From Procambarus clarkii (lineage: Eukaryota; Arthropoda; Malacostraca; Decapoda; Cambaridae): a stretch of 64,000 nucleotides of DNA. Position numbers and translations under genes: made by a program. Position 1 is the stretch's first letter; each line of letters opens with the position of its first letter. The notes under the pieces are model-generated. The model did not search any database and was not told the DNA's origin. It saw nothing but the letters and a program-made list of their open reading frames with translations. This document shows positions 1 to 28,989 of this stretch, piece after piece. Location: NCBI RefSeq assembly GCF_040958095.1, contig NC_091160.1, positions 41,685,678 to 41,749,677 of the forward strand, read 5' to 3'.

Positions 1-200
1 TTTTTTATGATGTCATGTGTACAAATCACAGCAGCGTCCAACAGCTTGATTGAATAGATCACTTACCGCAGGAGGCCAGAAGGTCAGAGACGACCCCCTG
101 GGGACGTTGATCCTAGGAATTCCCAAAGAAAAAGTAACCGCAAGGCAAGATAATCCTCCCCAGGGGCTGTAGATTTCCCAACCTTAATTGCCATTAATAC

Positions 201-2110
201 TTCATCCCGGGTACTGTCTATAAATATAAATAAATAATAAATTTGTTTATTCAGGTAAGGTATATACATACAAGTGATGTTACATTAATGGATTGATATA
301 TAGATAGAGCTAGTACATATACAATGCCTAAAGCCACTATTACACAATGCGTTTCGGGCAAGAAAAAACATTAATATCTAGAACTTAATACTAATTGAGC
401 ATTAAAGAATAAAAAGTGTTGAGAACAAATACAAATAAAGATAAAAAAAAAAAAGGGAACATGACTGAAAAAGCAGCACAATACAATAGGTTGACAAACA
501 GTGTTGATTAAAAAAAAATAACAGACATGGGTTGACAATAGAGGAGTTAGGTAGGTTACAGGGAATTTATTAGGTAGTGTTTAGTTTTTATCTTAAACTG
601 GTTGAGAGAGGTACAGTCTTTAATATGGTTGGGAAGGTCATTCCACATTCTGGGTCCCTTGATTTGTAGAGCATTTCTAGTTTGATTAAGTTGTACTCTA
701 GGAATATCGAAACTGTATTTATTTCTGGTGTGGTGCTCATGGGTTCTGTTACAACCTTCAATGAAGCTTTTGAGGTCAGGATTGGCATTACAGTTCAGCG
801 TTTTATATATGTATAATACACAAGAGAGAATGTGCAGTGACTTAATATCTAACATATTCAGAGATTTGAGTAAGGGTACCGAGTGATGTCTGGGGCCAGA
901 GTTGGATATTTTCCTAATAGCAGCTTTGTGTTGGGTAATTAGAGGACGTAAATGATTTTGGGTAGTAGAACCCCAAGCACAAATACCATAGTTGAGATAT
1001 GGATAGATGAGGGAGTAATAGAGTCACCAGGGCAGGGCGGGGTACATAATAGCTGATCTTAGAAAGAATGCCAACAGTTTTTGAAACTTTTTTTGATATA
1101 TTTAGAATGTGTCCCTGGAAATTCAGCACCATTTGGTCACCACTTGGTCCGGGAGACATCTCCCGTCACGCAGGGTGCAGTTGCGCCTCCACAGATCTCC
1201 AGTATCATCTTTTGATACTGGTAATGGCTCGAAAGGGCCACAACTTACGGGCTATTCATGCCCGTGCCACCTCTTGGGTGGCTTAATCTTCATCAATCAT
1301 CAATCTACTCATCCACGGGAGACATTTCCCGTCACGCAGGGTGCAGTCGCACCTCCACAGATCTCCAGTATTATCTATTGATACTGGAATGCTCAAAAGG
1401 GCCACCACTTATGGGCTATTCATGTCCAAGCCACCTTTTGGGTGGCTTAATCTTCTCTCTCTCTTTACTCATTACACCATTTGGTCCGGGAGACATCTCC
1501 CGTCACGCAGGGTGCAGTCGCACCTCCACAGATCTGTAGTATCATCTATTGATACTGGTGATGGCTCAAAAGGGCCACCTCTTACGGGCTATTCATGCCC
1601 GAGCCACCTTTTGGGTGGCTTCATCTTCATCTTCTGTTTAAAACACGGGAGACATCTCCCGTCACGCTGGGTGCAGTCGCACCTCCACAGATCTCCAGTA
1701 TCATCTATTGATACTGGTGATGGCTCAAAAGGGCCACCACTTACCAATTCATGCCCGTGCCACCTTTTGGGTGGCTTCATCTTCATCTTAACACATTCAC
1801 AAGGGAGACATCTCCCATCACGCAGGGTGCATTTGCACCTCCACAGATCTCCAGTATCAGCTCTTGATACTGGAATGGCTTAAAACCACTTACGGGCTAT
1901 TCATGCCCGTGCCACCTTTTGGGTGGCTTAATCTTCATCAATCAATCAATCGGAAATTCAGCTTGTGGTCGATGAGAACGCCAAGGAATTTGCCGTCTAA
2001 TTTGTTACAAATTTGGGTATTGTTTATTTTGAGATTTATCTGATTAGAGGATTTATTGCCAAACAGAATATAAAACGTTTTGTCAATGTTAAGGGTGAGT
2101 TTGTTAATTA
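201..2110 (-). mobile_element. L2-like LINE 3' part, interrupted by a satellite insertion
   Basis: Read on the minus strand, it encodes the end of a non-LTR reverse transcriptase: NFQGHILNISKKVSKTVGIL, then ILDIKSLHILSCVL-type and RNTHEHHTRNKYSFDIPR-like segments and the terminal WNDLPNHIKDCTSLNQFKIK, a common CR1/L2 C-terminus. It is followed by a 3' end with TGCCCGAAACGC and an AT-rich tail near 220-240. The coding frame is broken in places. A foreign segment occupies 1127-1951. The second copy at 3400-4565 shows the uninterrupted sequence. The element's 5' part is absent. Confidence 0.8.
1127..1951 (+). repeat. Five-unit tandem array of hairpin-rich ~150-170 bp monomers, inserted with a 10-bp TSD
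   Basis: Units start at 1151, 1317, 1488, 1647 and 1803 (GGGAGACATCTCCC), some preceded by CACCATTTGGTCC, ending in CATCAATCAATCAATC. Each unit is a string of short inverted repeats: GGGAGA/TCTCCC; GGTGC/GCACC; CCAGTATCA/TGATACTGG; TGGC/GCCA; CGGGC/GCCCG; GCCACC/GGTGGC. Stems are mostly kept between copies while loops differ. The array splits the L2-like LINE, and GGAAATTCAG occurs on both sides (1117-1126 and 1952-1961). It contains no supported protein. Confidence 0.9.
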
Positions 2111-2394
2111 GTGACCTATGTTAAGTGACCTCCCACTGTTGCCTACTGTAAATATTAGGTTTCTCTTTAGGTGTTTCCAAGAATCGAATGACTGTCGTTA
2201 GAGCGGATTAGCATACAGGGAACTTGGCAGCTTCATCTGTGCTTGCATTGTTAGTGTGGCTCTGACCTCCAGAAGGATAGTTCGACACAAGTTACCGCAT
2301 ATAGAAAAGAAGTTACCGCTGTTACTTTTAGAATTTGCTTAAGTGTTAAGATAAAGAAGTGTAAAATGGGGAAGTAGTCTAAATACCAGAAAGG

Positions 2395-2625
2395 GTTTCA
2401 GATGTCCTGGCTTAAGGATCCCGTGTTTGAAAAGTGGTTGGCTGAAGTTAAAGAAGATGGAAATAAGGCATATTGTAAGTTTGTAGAACTGAGATAAGAG
2501 CTAATAGAAGTGGTTTAAAGAAACACAGTGAAACATTAAAACACAGACAAAATATATCGGAGGTAAGTCATCAGCAGATGAGCATCAAGTCTGTTCTATC
2601 AAAGAAGGAAGATAAACTTACTAAA
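2395..2625 (+). pseudogene. Fragment resembling a BED/TTF-like zinc-finger N-terminus of a DNA transposon protein
   Basis: Around 2404-2480 the + strand reads MSWLKDPVFEKWLAEVKEDG then NKAYCKF, followed after a break by a KKHSETLKHRQN-like segment. The spacing C...K..HS...H resembles BED or TTF-type fingers at the start of hAT-family proteins and related host genes. It is short, lacks the second cysteine in frame and is not continued. Assignment is weak. Confidence 0.35.
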
Positions 2626-2745
2626 TTTGAATGTAGTCTGTCTGTATGTACTGTCGCTATCTAGAAATCTAACATTATGTTTGTAACTCATCTTGTATGT
2701 ATGTACTTTTACCTGAATAAACATTTGATTTGATTCGATTTGACT
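2626..2745 (+). mobile_element. L2-like LINE 3' end fragment
   Basis: Contains TTGTATGTATGTACTTTTACC, then TGAATAAACATTTGATTTGA, the 3' tail shared with the LINEs at 201-2110 and 3400-4565. Confidence 0.6.
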
Positions 2746-2845
2746 AAACAAAAAATTGGGCTACTCTACTTGCAAATTCGCTACTTTTTGACCGTCAGCC
2801 GCTACTTTTAGCAATTGGGATCTGGCAACCGTGACGACGTAAACA

Positions 2846-2985
2846 TGTCTTCTGATGGGCCGCCTCCCACCTGTTGCTCTTCTGATGGGCCTCCTCCCAC
2901 CTGTTGCTCTTCTGATGGCCTCCTCCCACCTGTTGCTCTTCTGATGGGCCTCCCACCTGTTGCTCCTGTGATGGGCCTCGTATGT
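2846..2985 (+). repeat. 30-bp minisatellite, about 4.5 units
   Basis: The unit contains CTTCTGATGGGCCTCC and CACCTGTTGCT. Being a multiple of 3 it gives a short SSDGPPPTCC repeat in one frame, but later units shorten and there is no coding support. Confidence 0.85.
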
Positions 2986-3049
2986 CTGTGGACCCTCAGG
3001 TAGGATACATGGGTCTCGTAGTATAGGCGGCGTCCCTCAAGATAATGTC

Positions 3050-3350
3050 TGGATCCCCAAGTTGTTTCCTATAACCTAATGCGTCTGTTCACCTAGCGAT
3101 TCATAGGTGCCCTGAAGTTAGTGGTGTCCCTCAATAAACCTTAACAGGCTTCTGTTCTTACAATCGGGAATCCCGGGATTAGATCCCAAGTGGGACTAAT
3201 AATAATAATAATAATTTATTTAGGAAAAGTACATTCAGAGACACAGTTGTAGAGTTACAGTACGAACATTCTGTTTGATTTAAAGATAGCGGTTATACAT
3301 ACAATATCTAAAGCCACTAGTACGCAGAGCGTTTTGGGCAAGGTTCCATT
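3050..3350. mobile_element. SINE-B remnants plus an L2-like LINE 3' end (-)
   Basis: 3080-3200 has scattered SINE-B pieces (GTTCACCTAGC, CAATCGGGAATCCCGGGATT). 3206-3350 is a minus-strand LINE tail running from an ATT-rich end to CCACTAGTACGC...GTTTTGGGCA. Confidence 0.5.
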
Positions 3351-3399
3351 CACCTCATGCACCTGTTTACCTAGCATTAAACATGTATCAATCTATTTG

Positions 3400-4565
3400 C
3401 TGATGACAACTTTCATTTTCTCCAGTCCTGACCCTCTGTCCTGACCCTCTTGCTCTAAATGTCACAGTGAATACTGAACTAAATAAAGTCCATCTTTGGC
3501 TAACTGCAACAAACTGACTCTTAACATTGACAAAACTTTCTATATTTGTTTGGTAATAAATCCTCTAATGAAATTAATCTAAGAATAAACAATATACAAA
3601 TCAGTAGTAAAGTTGATGGTAAATTCCTTGGTGTCCTCATTGATAACAAGCTGAATTTCCAGGGAACACATTCTAAATATAGCAAAAAAAGTTTCTAAAA
3701 CTGTTGGCATTCTTTCTAAGATCAGATATTATGTACCCCGCCCTGCCCTGGTGACTCTATTACTCCCTCATCTATCCATATCTCAACTATGGTATTTGTG
3801 CTTGGGGTTCTTACTACCCAAAATCATTTACGTCCTCTAATTACTCAACACAAAGCTGCTATTTAGAACAATATCTAACTCTGGCCCCAGACAGCACTCG
3901 GTACCCTTACTCAAATCTCTGAATATGTTAGATATTAAGTCACTGCACATTCTCTCATGTGTACTCAATATATTTAAAACCCTGAATTGTAATGTCAATC
4001 CTGACCTTAAAAGCTATGTAGAAGGTTGTAACAGAACCCATGAGCATCACAACCAGAAACAAATACTGTACCTATTTGATATTCCAAGAGTGCGCCTTAA
4101 CCAAAATAGTAAATGCTCTACAACTCAAGGGACCCAGAATGTGGAATGACCTTCCCACTCACATAAAGACTGTGCTCCTCCCAACCAGTTTAAGAGTAAA
4201 ACTAAGTACTACCTAATTAACTCCATGTAACCTACCTTACCCTTAAATGTTAACCATGTCTTACTATTTTTAAACAATGCTGTTGTTGACCAACTTGTTT
4301 ATTGGCCATTTTCTACCATGTTCCCCCTTTTTCATCTTTTATTTTTTCTTTTCAATCGAATTTATACTTTAAGCTCAATTATTATTTAAGTTTTAGTCTT
4401 AAGTTTTTTCCTTCCACACCTTGCCCGAAATGCTCTGCCATATTAGTGGCTTTAGGTATTTGTATGTACTAGCTCTGTCTATAAATAATCTGAATGTTTG
4501 TAACTTTGCATCTATGTATGTACTTTTCCTAAATAGTATATTATTATTATTATTATTATAGTTCA
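3400..4565 (+). mobile_element. L2-like LINE 3' part, second copy
   Basis: Same family as 201-2110 in the opposite orientation. It encodes the end of a reverse transcriptase (VHLWLTANKLTLNIDKTF near 3495, a DGKFLGVLIDNKLNFQGT region near 3620, then MLDIKSLHILSCVLN at 3925), with several frame breaks. The tail has TTGCCCGAAATGCTCTGCC, GTATGTACTTTTCC and an (ATT)n end at 4540-4560. It shows the LINE sequence without the satellite insertion. Confidence 0.8.
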
Positions 4566-4854
4566 GGAACATGTGGGCAGCATCCTGGGAAGGCTGAGTA
4601 AATGCAACATTTGACCTTGATACATGCCTGAGTATATACATGTATACAGGCTTCATGTCCCTAAATGAATTACCGATATAATGATAATTTGTTTCATCAA
4701 TCTTTTTTTTTTAACCATACATTACAATTTTTCCTTTACATTTTAAATTTCCAAACCTATACAGTATTGTACTCTTTGTACAGTATTTTGTTTTATCTGT
4801 TATGCAATAATATAATAATAATCCCAAGAGAGATTATTAGCGAGATGATCCCGG

Positions 4855-5170
4855 TAGTATTGTACGGTCGGGTTCCTTCTCGATGCACAATCGGAATCCC
4901 GGGCGGGACAGAAATGGTTGGACCTGGACGCCAGGAGCAGCCGAGTTGGACTAGTTGGTCCAAATGGTTGGACACACCTGTACTAGTACATTTCCCTTTC
5001 ACCTAATACTGCTGTTCACCTAGCAGTAAGTAGGTACTCAGAAGTTTAGTCAGGTTGTTGTAGGGTTTCATCCTGGGGACACCTCGATATAATCCTGACG
5101 GGTATGAATACACTCTGGCTTCCCGTCCCCTGGACAATGAATTATTATTATTAATAATAATAATTCATTA
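4855..5170 (+). mobile_element. SINE-B (tRNA-derived), full-length-like copy
   Basis: Head with a tRNA-like start (GGTAGTATTGTACGGTCGGG) and a B-box-like CGGAATCCCGGG, the body motif CACCTAGCAGTAAGTAGGTA, a GGTATGAATACACTCTGGC block and an ATT-rich tail. Related copies: 6130-6405, 36456-36730; partial: 5190-5300 (-), 30560-30720 (-), 33350-33490 (-), 49826-49975. Confidence 0.7.
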
Positions 5171-5189
5171 TCGGGGACAGGCAATCATT

Positions 5190-5300
5190 GTATATATACA
5201 CATAGGTTTATATCGATGTGTCTCCAGGGTGGAACTACTGACCCGTCCCAGGATGCAACCTCACAACAAGCTGACTTACTCCTGAGTACTGTACCTACTT
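5190..5300 (-). mobile_element. SINE-B fragment
   Basis: Reverse complement carries the AGCTTGTTGTGAGGTTGCATC body of SINE-B. Truncated at both ends. Confidence 0.5.
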
Positions 5301-5773
5301 ACTGTTGGCTGATAGGAAATAGGTTCACCATTTCTGTTCTTCTCGGGAACAATGTGCTGTATGTATTCATATACATACAATGGGTTAGGTGGTGCCTGGT
5401 CTAGACGTTCCTGTGCTAGCTGTATCTGCATATTTATTAATGCAGTACTGTAATTATTTTTCATGAACCCAACAATATACTATACTGTATAGTCAAAATA
5501 AGCATAAGTAATTAATGAAAAGATAATTTGAAAATGTGTACATAATCCTGTGATATTAAGTTACTTAAGGCAAGACTATGGGTAAAGTTGCTGGTCTCCG
5601 AACATTAGCAATTTAATAAACCTCCATCTTCTGCATCAATCAGTAAAATTAAACCAAAAACATAAGAGTAGCTTCTGGATATATACCACAAATACCTATG
5701 TTAATGTGGCAGTTATTTATAAATGAACATTTGGTGGAAATATTTTGTATCCAATATTTTCAGCATCTGATTT
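5301..5773. other. No gene or repeat recognised
   Basis: AT-rich non-coding DNA with no conserved reading frame. Only scattered TACTGTA-type motifs stand out. Confidence 0.6.
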
Positions 5774-6025
5774 ACCTGAGGGCCATTAACATTAGGGGCC
5801 TCGACTAGGACAGGAAGCCGGCAGCTTGTCAGAGGTCCTCCCCCCATTGCCTTCATGATCTTCTCTAGGTTATCGAGACCTTGACTTTTCCTTACACAGT
5901 TTTGGCATTAACGGCTTCAGCGGGTGGGCAGTTCCATGGGTTTATAACCCTGTGGGTGAAAAAGTGTTTCCTGTTGTCAGGCCTACACTTGGGTTTGTCA
6001 AGGATTGAAACAGCTGATCCTTGTT
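5774..6025 (-). mobile_element. LINE C-terminal fragment
   Basis: The minus strand reads HRVINPWNCPPAEAVNAK-like sequence (FFTHRVINPWN), the RVVNxWNxLPxxVVxA end typical of many arthropod non-LTR reverse transcriptases. Isolated and truncated. Confidence 0.6.
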
Positions 6026-6027
6026 TG

Positions 6028-6100
6028 TGTTTTTTTTTTGAGATATATACAAGAGTTGTTACATTCTTGTACAGCCACTAGTACGCGTAGCGTTTCGGGC
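6028..6100 (-). mobile_element. SINE-C 3' tail fragment
   Basis: On the minus strand: TGCCCGAAACGCTACGCGTA, CTAGTGGCTGTACAAGAATG and TAACAACTCTTGTATATATC with an A-run, the same tail as the Val-type SINE at 14268-14559. Confidence 0.7.
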
Positions 6101-6129
6101 AAATCCCGATATGCAAATATCGGGCAAAT

Positions 6130-6405
6130 AGTGATATGCAAGGTTCGGGGAATACCGTCGGGTTCATTTTTGACGCACAGTTAGACATTCTGGGTTTAAA
6201 TCCTGGGCAAGACAGACATGACGGGCACATTTCTTTTCACCTAATGCACCTGTTCACCTAGCAGTAAGTGGGTACTTAGGAGTTAGCTTGTTATGGGGTT
6301 GCATCCTGGATAGAGTCAGTAATTTGACCGGGGGGGGTAATCAATAAAAGCCTAACGTGTATGAATACACTGACTTACTGGCCCCCCAACACAATAAATT
6401 ATTAT
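6130..6405 (+). mobile_element. SINE-B copy
   Basis: tRNA-like head with ACATTCTGGGTTTAAATCC, then CACCTAGCAGTAAGTGGGTA, AGCTTGTTATGGGGTTGCAT and GTGTATGAATACACTGAC, ending in an ATT-rich tail. Confidence 0.65.
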
Positions 6406-6576
6406 CAATTACTAATTATAGGGGAAAAATCCCTATAATGAACAGATATGATACAGTAGCAGCTTGGCTAGTGGTCGTGAATATTTGTTACAATGTATAT
6501 GTTAGCTTATTTCTTGTTTGGTATTATTAAATATCCACTCCATCAAACCTCTCATTAGCTTAACTGAATTATTTAA

Positions 6577-6710
6577 AGTTGTGCCTGAAATGTTTTGCGT
6601 ATTAGTGGACTTATTAAATACTGTATACATACTCTCTTAACAATTATTAAACTGCTGTATCATATTTGTAACTTTTCAAAATAAATTTATTATTATTATT
6701 ATTATTATTC
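6577..6710 (+). mobile_element. L2-like LINE 3' end fragment
   Basis: GTGCCTGAAATGTTTTGCGT (degenerate TGCCCGAAACGC motif) followed by the tail and an (ATT)n run at 6688-6708. Confidence 0.6.
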
Positions 6711-7108
6711 ACCGAGGAGCTTGAAAGCCTACAAAGGATTGTTTATCTTGTGGTTGCGTTACAGGCAGGTCTTGTGCGGCAAAGCAACAGAAGGCGAGTT
6801 TAATGATGCAGATGTGTTGGCCACCAGTAGAATGGTGCCTTGGATGAATGCTGTGAAATGTTAAATAATGACACTATAAATCGGGCACCAATTACAAATC
6901 ATATTGGCTGCCTCAAATGGCTTTGGACCAGTTGGAGCAACCCTATAAATTTGATTGAGGTCATTTAAGAGATTAAATATGTTTTCAATTGTTTGAGGTG
7001 ACCAGTTGTTTTTTTGGCAAATCAGAGGTGTGGCTGTTTTCCCACTGCAGATTATGCTAAACTCATGTCATGCTATTTTGATTGTAATGAAAACATTCAA
7101 ATTGGCAT

Positions 7109-7145
<37 letters not shown>

Positions 7146-7476
7146 TGTGTGGTGTGTGTGTTGTGTGTGTATTTATGTATTTATGACTCGTATGGTCGCT
7201 TTAGTAAGATTTTGCCATATGTGTTTAACAACAACTTCTGCTCTGTTGAATCTAAGTTAAGATCTTAATGGGTTTGTAACTGTGCACTGTGTTAGATAAT
7301 GTTCCAGTGGTTTGTTGGGTATTATTTGATGTTTCAGAGAGCATATAAATCATGTTTGATTAATGCAGTTCAGCTTGTTAAGTGTTTGATTTTACCTGAA
7401 TTTACCTGAGGGCCACCATCTTTTTAAAAATAGGTTTATTTATAGTCTACATTTTCCAATAAAATTACAGATTAAA
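6711..7476. other. Region upstream of PBK coding exon 1; poly(T) run at 7112-7144
   Basis: No gene seen. A 33-bp T run is followed by a GT-rich stretch. CCTGAATTTACCTGAGGGCC near 7396-7415 is a short repeated motif also seen near 5772 and 29610. The PBK promoter or 5' UTR exon could lie here but nothing identifies it. Confidence 0.5.
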
Positions 7477-25408
<17,932 letters not shown>

Positions 25409-26088
25409 AAATGAAAGGAAATATGAAACTTGAGAAAATGTTTGTCTTAATCGTGTTGATAAAAAATATTGTTCTATAATTTGTAAGGTTTCATTGCTCA
25501 CAGTGCCTTGTTGTAATATAGTGAGAAGCCAAATATGAATGTTTCTAAGCACGAGGCAAATAGTGCTTGTACACTCTTGTATACGTACACATGCATGTGT
25601 GCATTCAATTACACACTTGTTAATTCATCAATATACCTTTTAATCATATTAGCTGTAAATTTTAATTTAGTTTTTTTCTCCACCTGTCACCCTTCATTGC
25701 ATTATTATGTATATTCTTCAACATTTTATAAATTATCATACATTCTTCATAACATCTCCACTATGCTTTCATTCCCACATTATTTCTTTGGTTAACTTTA
25801 TCATATCAAGTCCCTTATTTTTTATTGCAATATGTAAGTTTAAAAGTACAGTATTTTTTTCTATTGTATTTAGCAAGATATTTATTTGTATATATATAAC
25901 TATTCCAGTACTATATAGACAAATACAAATTATCAGGGCAAATGTTGTCATTTTTGTTCTAAGCTGTGGACAAAGCAGGCAGGCAAATCAACACACACTG
26001 ACTGGTATGACTAAACAGTGTTACACAAACTATTCCAACTTCAAAATTCAAAGACCTTATCATGCTAGATCTCAAGATCTAGCAGAGC
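25409..26088. other. Region downstream of PBK; nothing recognised
   Basis: AT-rich and likely to include the PBK 3' UTR. No other gene seen. Confidence 0.5.
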
Positions 26089-26212
26089 TTAAGGGGGCGT
26101 CAGAGGATTATAGATGAAAGTTGTTCAATGTCAACCAATATTAATTTTCTAGTTGTATATGAAAAGTGCTTAAATTGTCCCAAGTTTCAGTACTGCAGCG
26201 TAAATAGAAAAG

Positions 26213-26283
<71 letters not shown>

Positions 26284-27108
26284 CCCCAACGTTTTTTACA
26301 CATTTTCAAGTCCACACTTCAGAACACACGTTTCAGATATAATTATTCTCTGACACTTTTCTGACACATTAGCATATAATAAAGGATTTGGGGCTTTAGA
26401 ATTTCCAAAACATCTTTAGTTTTCCTAATACAAATGTTCAAAGTTCCCCAAAAAATTTTTGCAAATATGGCATGTTTATTGCTATTATAAAATCAATAAA
26501 TGAACTTAGAGAAAAATGAAAGCCCCCAATGTAGACACATGCCCTCTACATATACTGTGTAAGTTTCATGTAAATTGAATGAAAAAGGAATCAGTTTTGT
26601 AAACGTTTGTGTCAATTGAAAAAAAAACAGAAATGAATAAAGTCTAAGGTTCTAAAATCTGTGGCTGAGGTTGACATCAACCAATTTTCTCCAAAATTGG
26701 CATCCTTACAGATAGGCTTACGTACAGTCAGGTGTGTAAGTTTGATGCAAATCGCCCGAAAAAAAAAAAAAAAAAATACGTTTTTTTTTTTTTCTTAAAT
26801 TTTTTTTCCAATTAAACTAATTATAATATTTGTTTAATATATGCTATTGTGATAGCAAAGAGTCGTAGCTATGATTTCAGTTGACACTTTTGATTGATAA
26901 TCAATTTTGACCATTTTTGCATACTGTAATTTTCACAACTACAGTACTTCAATATTTTTTTTCTCCCTTCCTATTTATGCTACGATGCTGAAACTTGGAC
27001 CAGATGAAACACTTTTCATATAGAACTTGTCAAAAAAGTTTCATTGAAATCGAACGAGTTTTCATTTTTGCATTTTTGGACCCAGATGCCAACCAGACGC
27101 CCCCTTAA
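26089..27108. mobile_element. TTAA-flanked MITE-like element with GGGGGCGTC terminal inverted repeats
   Basis: Left boundary TTAA/GGGGGCGTCAGAGG at 26089, right boundary CCAGACGCCCCC/TTAA ending 27108. The inverted ends plus TTAA duplications are the piggyBac-type signature. The interior is AT-rich without coding capacity and contains a 67-bp T run (26217-26283). Confidence 0.65.
26217..26283. repeat. Poly(T) run, 67 bp
   Basis: 67 uninterrupted T, the longest homopolymer in the window, inside the TTAA-flanked element. May be a minus-strand poly(A) tail of a lost insert. Confidence 0.95.
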
Positions 27109-27364
27109 TTTAAGATCTGAGCTTAGATCTTAAAATATTTGTTATTGAGGTGGTCAACAACCTCATTAAGTGGTGTCAAAATCTTGGACACTTAACACCA
27201 AAGTGAGTTGAGTCCAACAACTAAAGTAACTTTTTATGACCACCATACAAATGGCCATTGAAGCAATAATCCAAAATATATATTCTCAATTAAGTTACAA
27301 GATGGCACAAGTGGATATGATACAGAAGTAGGACACCAAGAGTCTGTCTGTATATTGCACTTGG

Positions 27365-27492
27365 AGGGAGTCAGGATAAGGATTTGGGGTGGAACTGGGT
27401 TAGAATGGTGCCTAACCACTTGGATGGTTGGGGATTGAATGCAGACCTACATGACAAGAGACCGTCGCTCTACCGTTCAGCCCAAGTGGTTT
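27365..27492 (-). mobile_element. SINE-F copy
   Basis: + strand GGATAAGGATTTGGGGTGG, GGTGCCTAACCACTTGGATG, GGATTGAATGCAGACCTACA and GACCGTCGCTCTACCGTTCA: the most complete tRNA-like head of this family here. Confidence 0.7.
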
Positions 27493-27544
27493 GGATCCAT
27501 TGCAATACCAACCAGAGGTTGGGGGGGGGGGGGGATAAGTTTTG

Positions 27545-27750
27545 GCTCGTTGTTCCTGCCTCTTATCTGTCAATCTACTGGTGTACAGGTTCCTGAGCTT
27601 ATTGAGCTCTATCATATCTACCTTTGAAACTATGGAGTCAGCCTCCCTCACATCACTTTCTAATGCATTCCATTGATTAGCTACTCTGACACGGGAAAAG
27701 TTTTTTCTAATGTGTCTGTGGCTCATTTGGGTACTCAATTTCCAGTTGGA
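27545..27750 (-). mobile_element. LINE C-terminal fragment
   Basis: The minus strand encodes QMSHRHIRKNFSRVRVANQW then NALESDVREADSIVSKVDM, same family as 15487-15855. Confidence 0.7.
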
Positions 27751-28565
27751 GTCATTAGAAGATAAGATAAATATCCTGGAGAGGTGTTGAGTTCAATGAT
27801 TGGCCAGGCAATGGCCTTTATGTAATATGGCCTTTTGTAGGTCCATCTAAAATTAGCCCCAGGTAGTTAACAGCGTGGTCATTGACTGGCTGCCTGCAGA
27901 CCAGTGTCTTCAGAGTACTGACCAATCATTGCCCATGCTGAACCAGTTTATTTTTTTTTTAAGGCGATAGGATATACAGTTATGTGTACGCACTTTATTG
28001 CTAGGACTATTTGACTAGTGACATGGTAACAAATTACAGTAAAGGAAACAATATAAGATTATTATTTTATTGCAAACATTATTGTATTAAATCAGTTTAC
28101 ATAAACTGCTTTAATGTCATCCATTTAAAGCCAATTACTTGATCACTGCCAGGACTAGTCTAGAACTTTAAAATGTTATTTATACTGTATTACAATATTT
28201 TGTCATTAAAAAATAAACAAACTTGATGTTAGTGAATTTGATTAAAGTGAATTCCAAGCTTGTGGATGTCTTATCATATATAAGAGTGCATTTGATAAGC
28301 ACCTTATTGAGGCAACTGGAGATGGTGGCCATCAGATAAATAAAGATTAATTCAGGTAATTAATTTTGCTTCCATCAGATAAATGATATATAGATTAAAA
28401 TAATAAACAGCAACATTTCTATTACTCTGTAATAACAGAATTTTAAGTATTGGTTAAGTACATTATTACCCAGATGACTTGCCTCTGATGTGTAATATTA
28501 CAAAAACTGACCAGCGAGTTCACTTTTGGCTCAATAGGTAGATTAACATCCCATAATGAACATAT
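27751..28565. other. Nothing recognised
   Basis: AT-rich intergenic DNA between PBK and RIDA. Confidence 0.5.
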
Positions 28566-28663
28566 TAAAGCCTACAAGTCACACAGAATGACCAGGACTG
28601 CTCCCCAGGAATCGGTCACTCTGGACCCGTTTGCTTGGCGCTTTTCCCTAATCATTCATTCAT

Positions 28664-28945
28664 TCATTCTGGACCCGTTTCCTCAATGTTCAATTCCAGG
28701 GGCTCATTACTGAGAGGTTTGCTACAGTCTCCCTGGCTTGGTTCCCATACATAGTCTCCCTGGCTTGGTTCCTTCTTTTGATAATTAATTACTGTGAGAC
28801 GTGTAAGACTGCAAGTATATACAGACCCCCCATTGGAGGAATACCTTAATCTGGACACTTCCTGACTTACACTGCTACTTTTCACTGATGATGTGGTATC
28901 CACTGATGTTACAAACCAAGATGGTAATATTTGGTGTTGCTGCAC
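28664..28945 (-). other. Open frame of unknown status, possible terminal exon
   Basis: A 93-codon frame on the minus strand, Ser/Thr-rich then acidic, ending in TGA next to a (CATT)n tract. The sequence before it on that strand ends AGGCAG, which could be an acceptor. An internal 27-bp near-duplication (CCAAGCCAGGGAGACT twice) is present. No domain recognised and no partner exon seen. Chance or a decayed gene end are the likelier explanations. Confidence 0.2.
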
Positions 28946-28989
28946 CTGCCTAATTCTAATTAATAATGTAATGTGCAGAGAGAGAGAGT

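Noticed and set aside
1151-1951. CRISPR array or protein repeat (180-codon frame)
   Set aside because: Units are contiguous ~150-170 bp monomers with diverged copies; the open frame follows the repeat and has no codon conservation.
1151-1951. Hammerhead ribozyme in the hairpin monomer
   Set aside because: CTGGTGA resembles CUGAUGA, but the A is changed and no GAAA follows the next stem; no core was found on the other strand.
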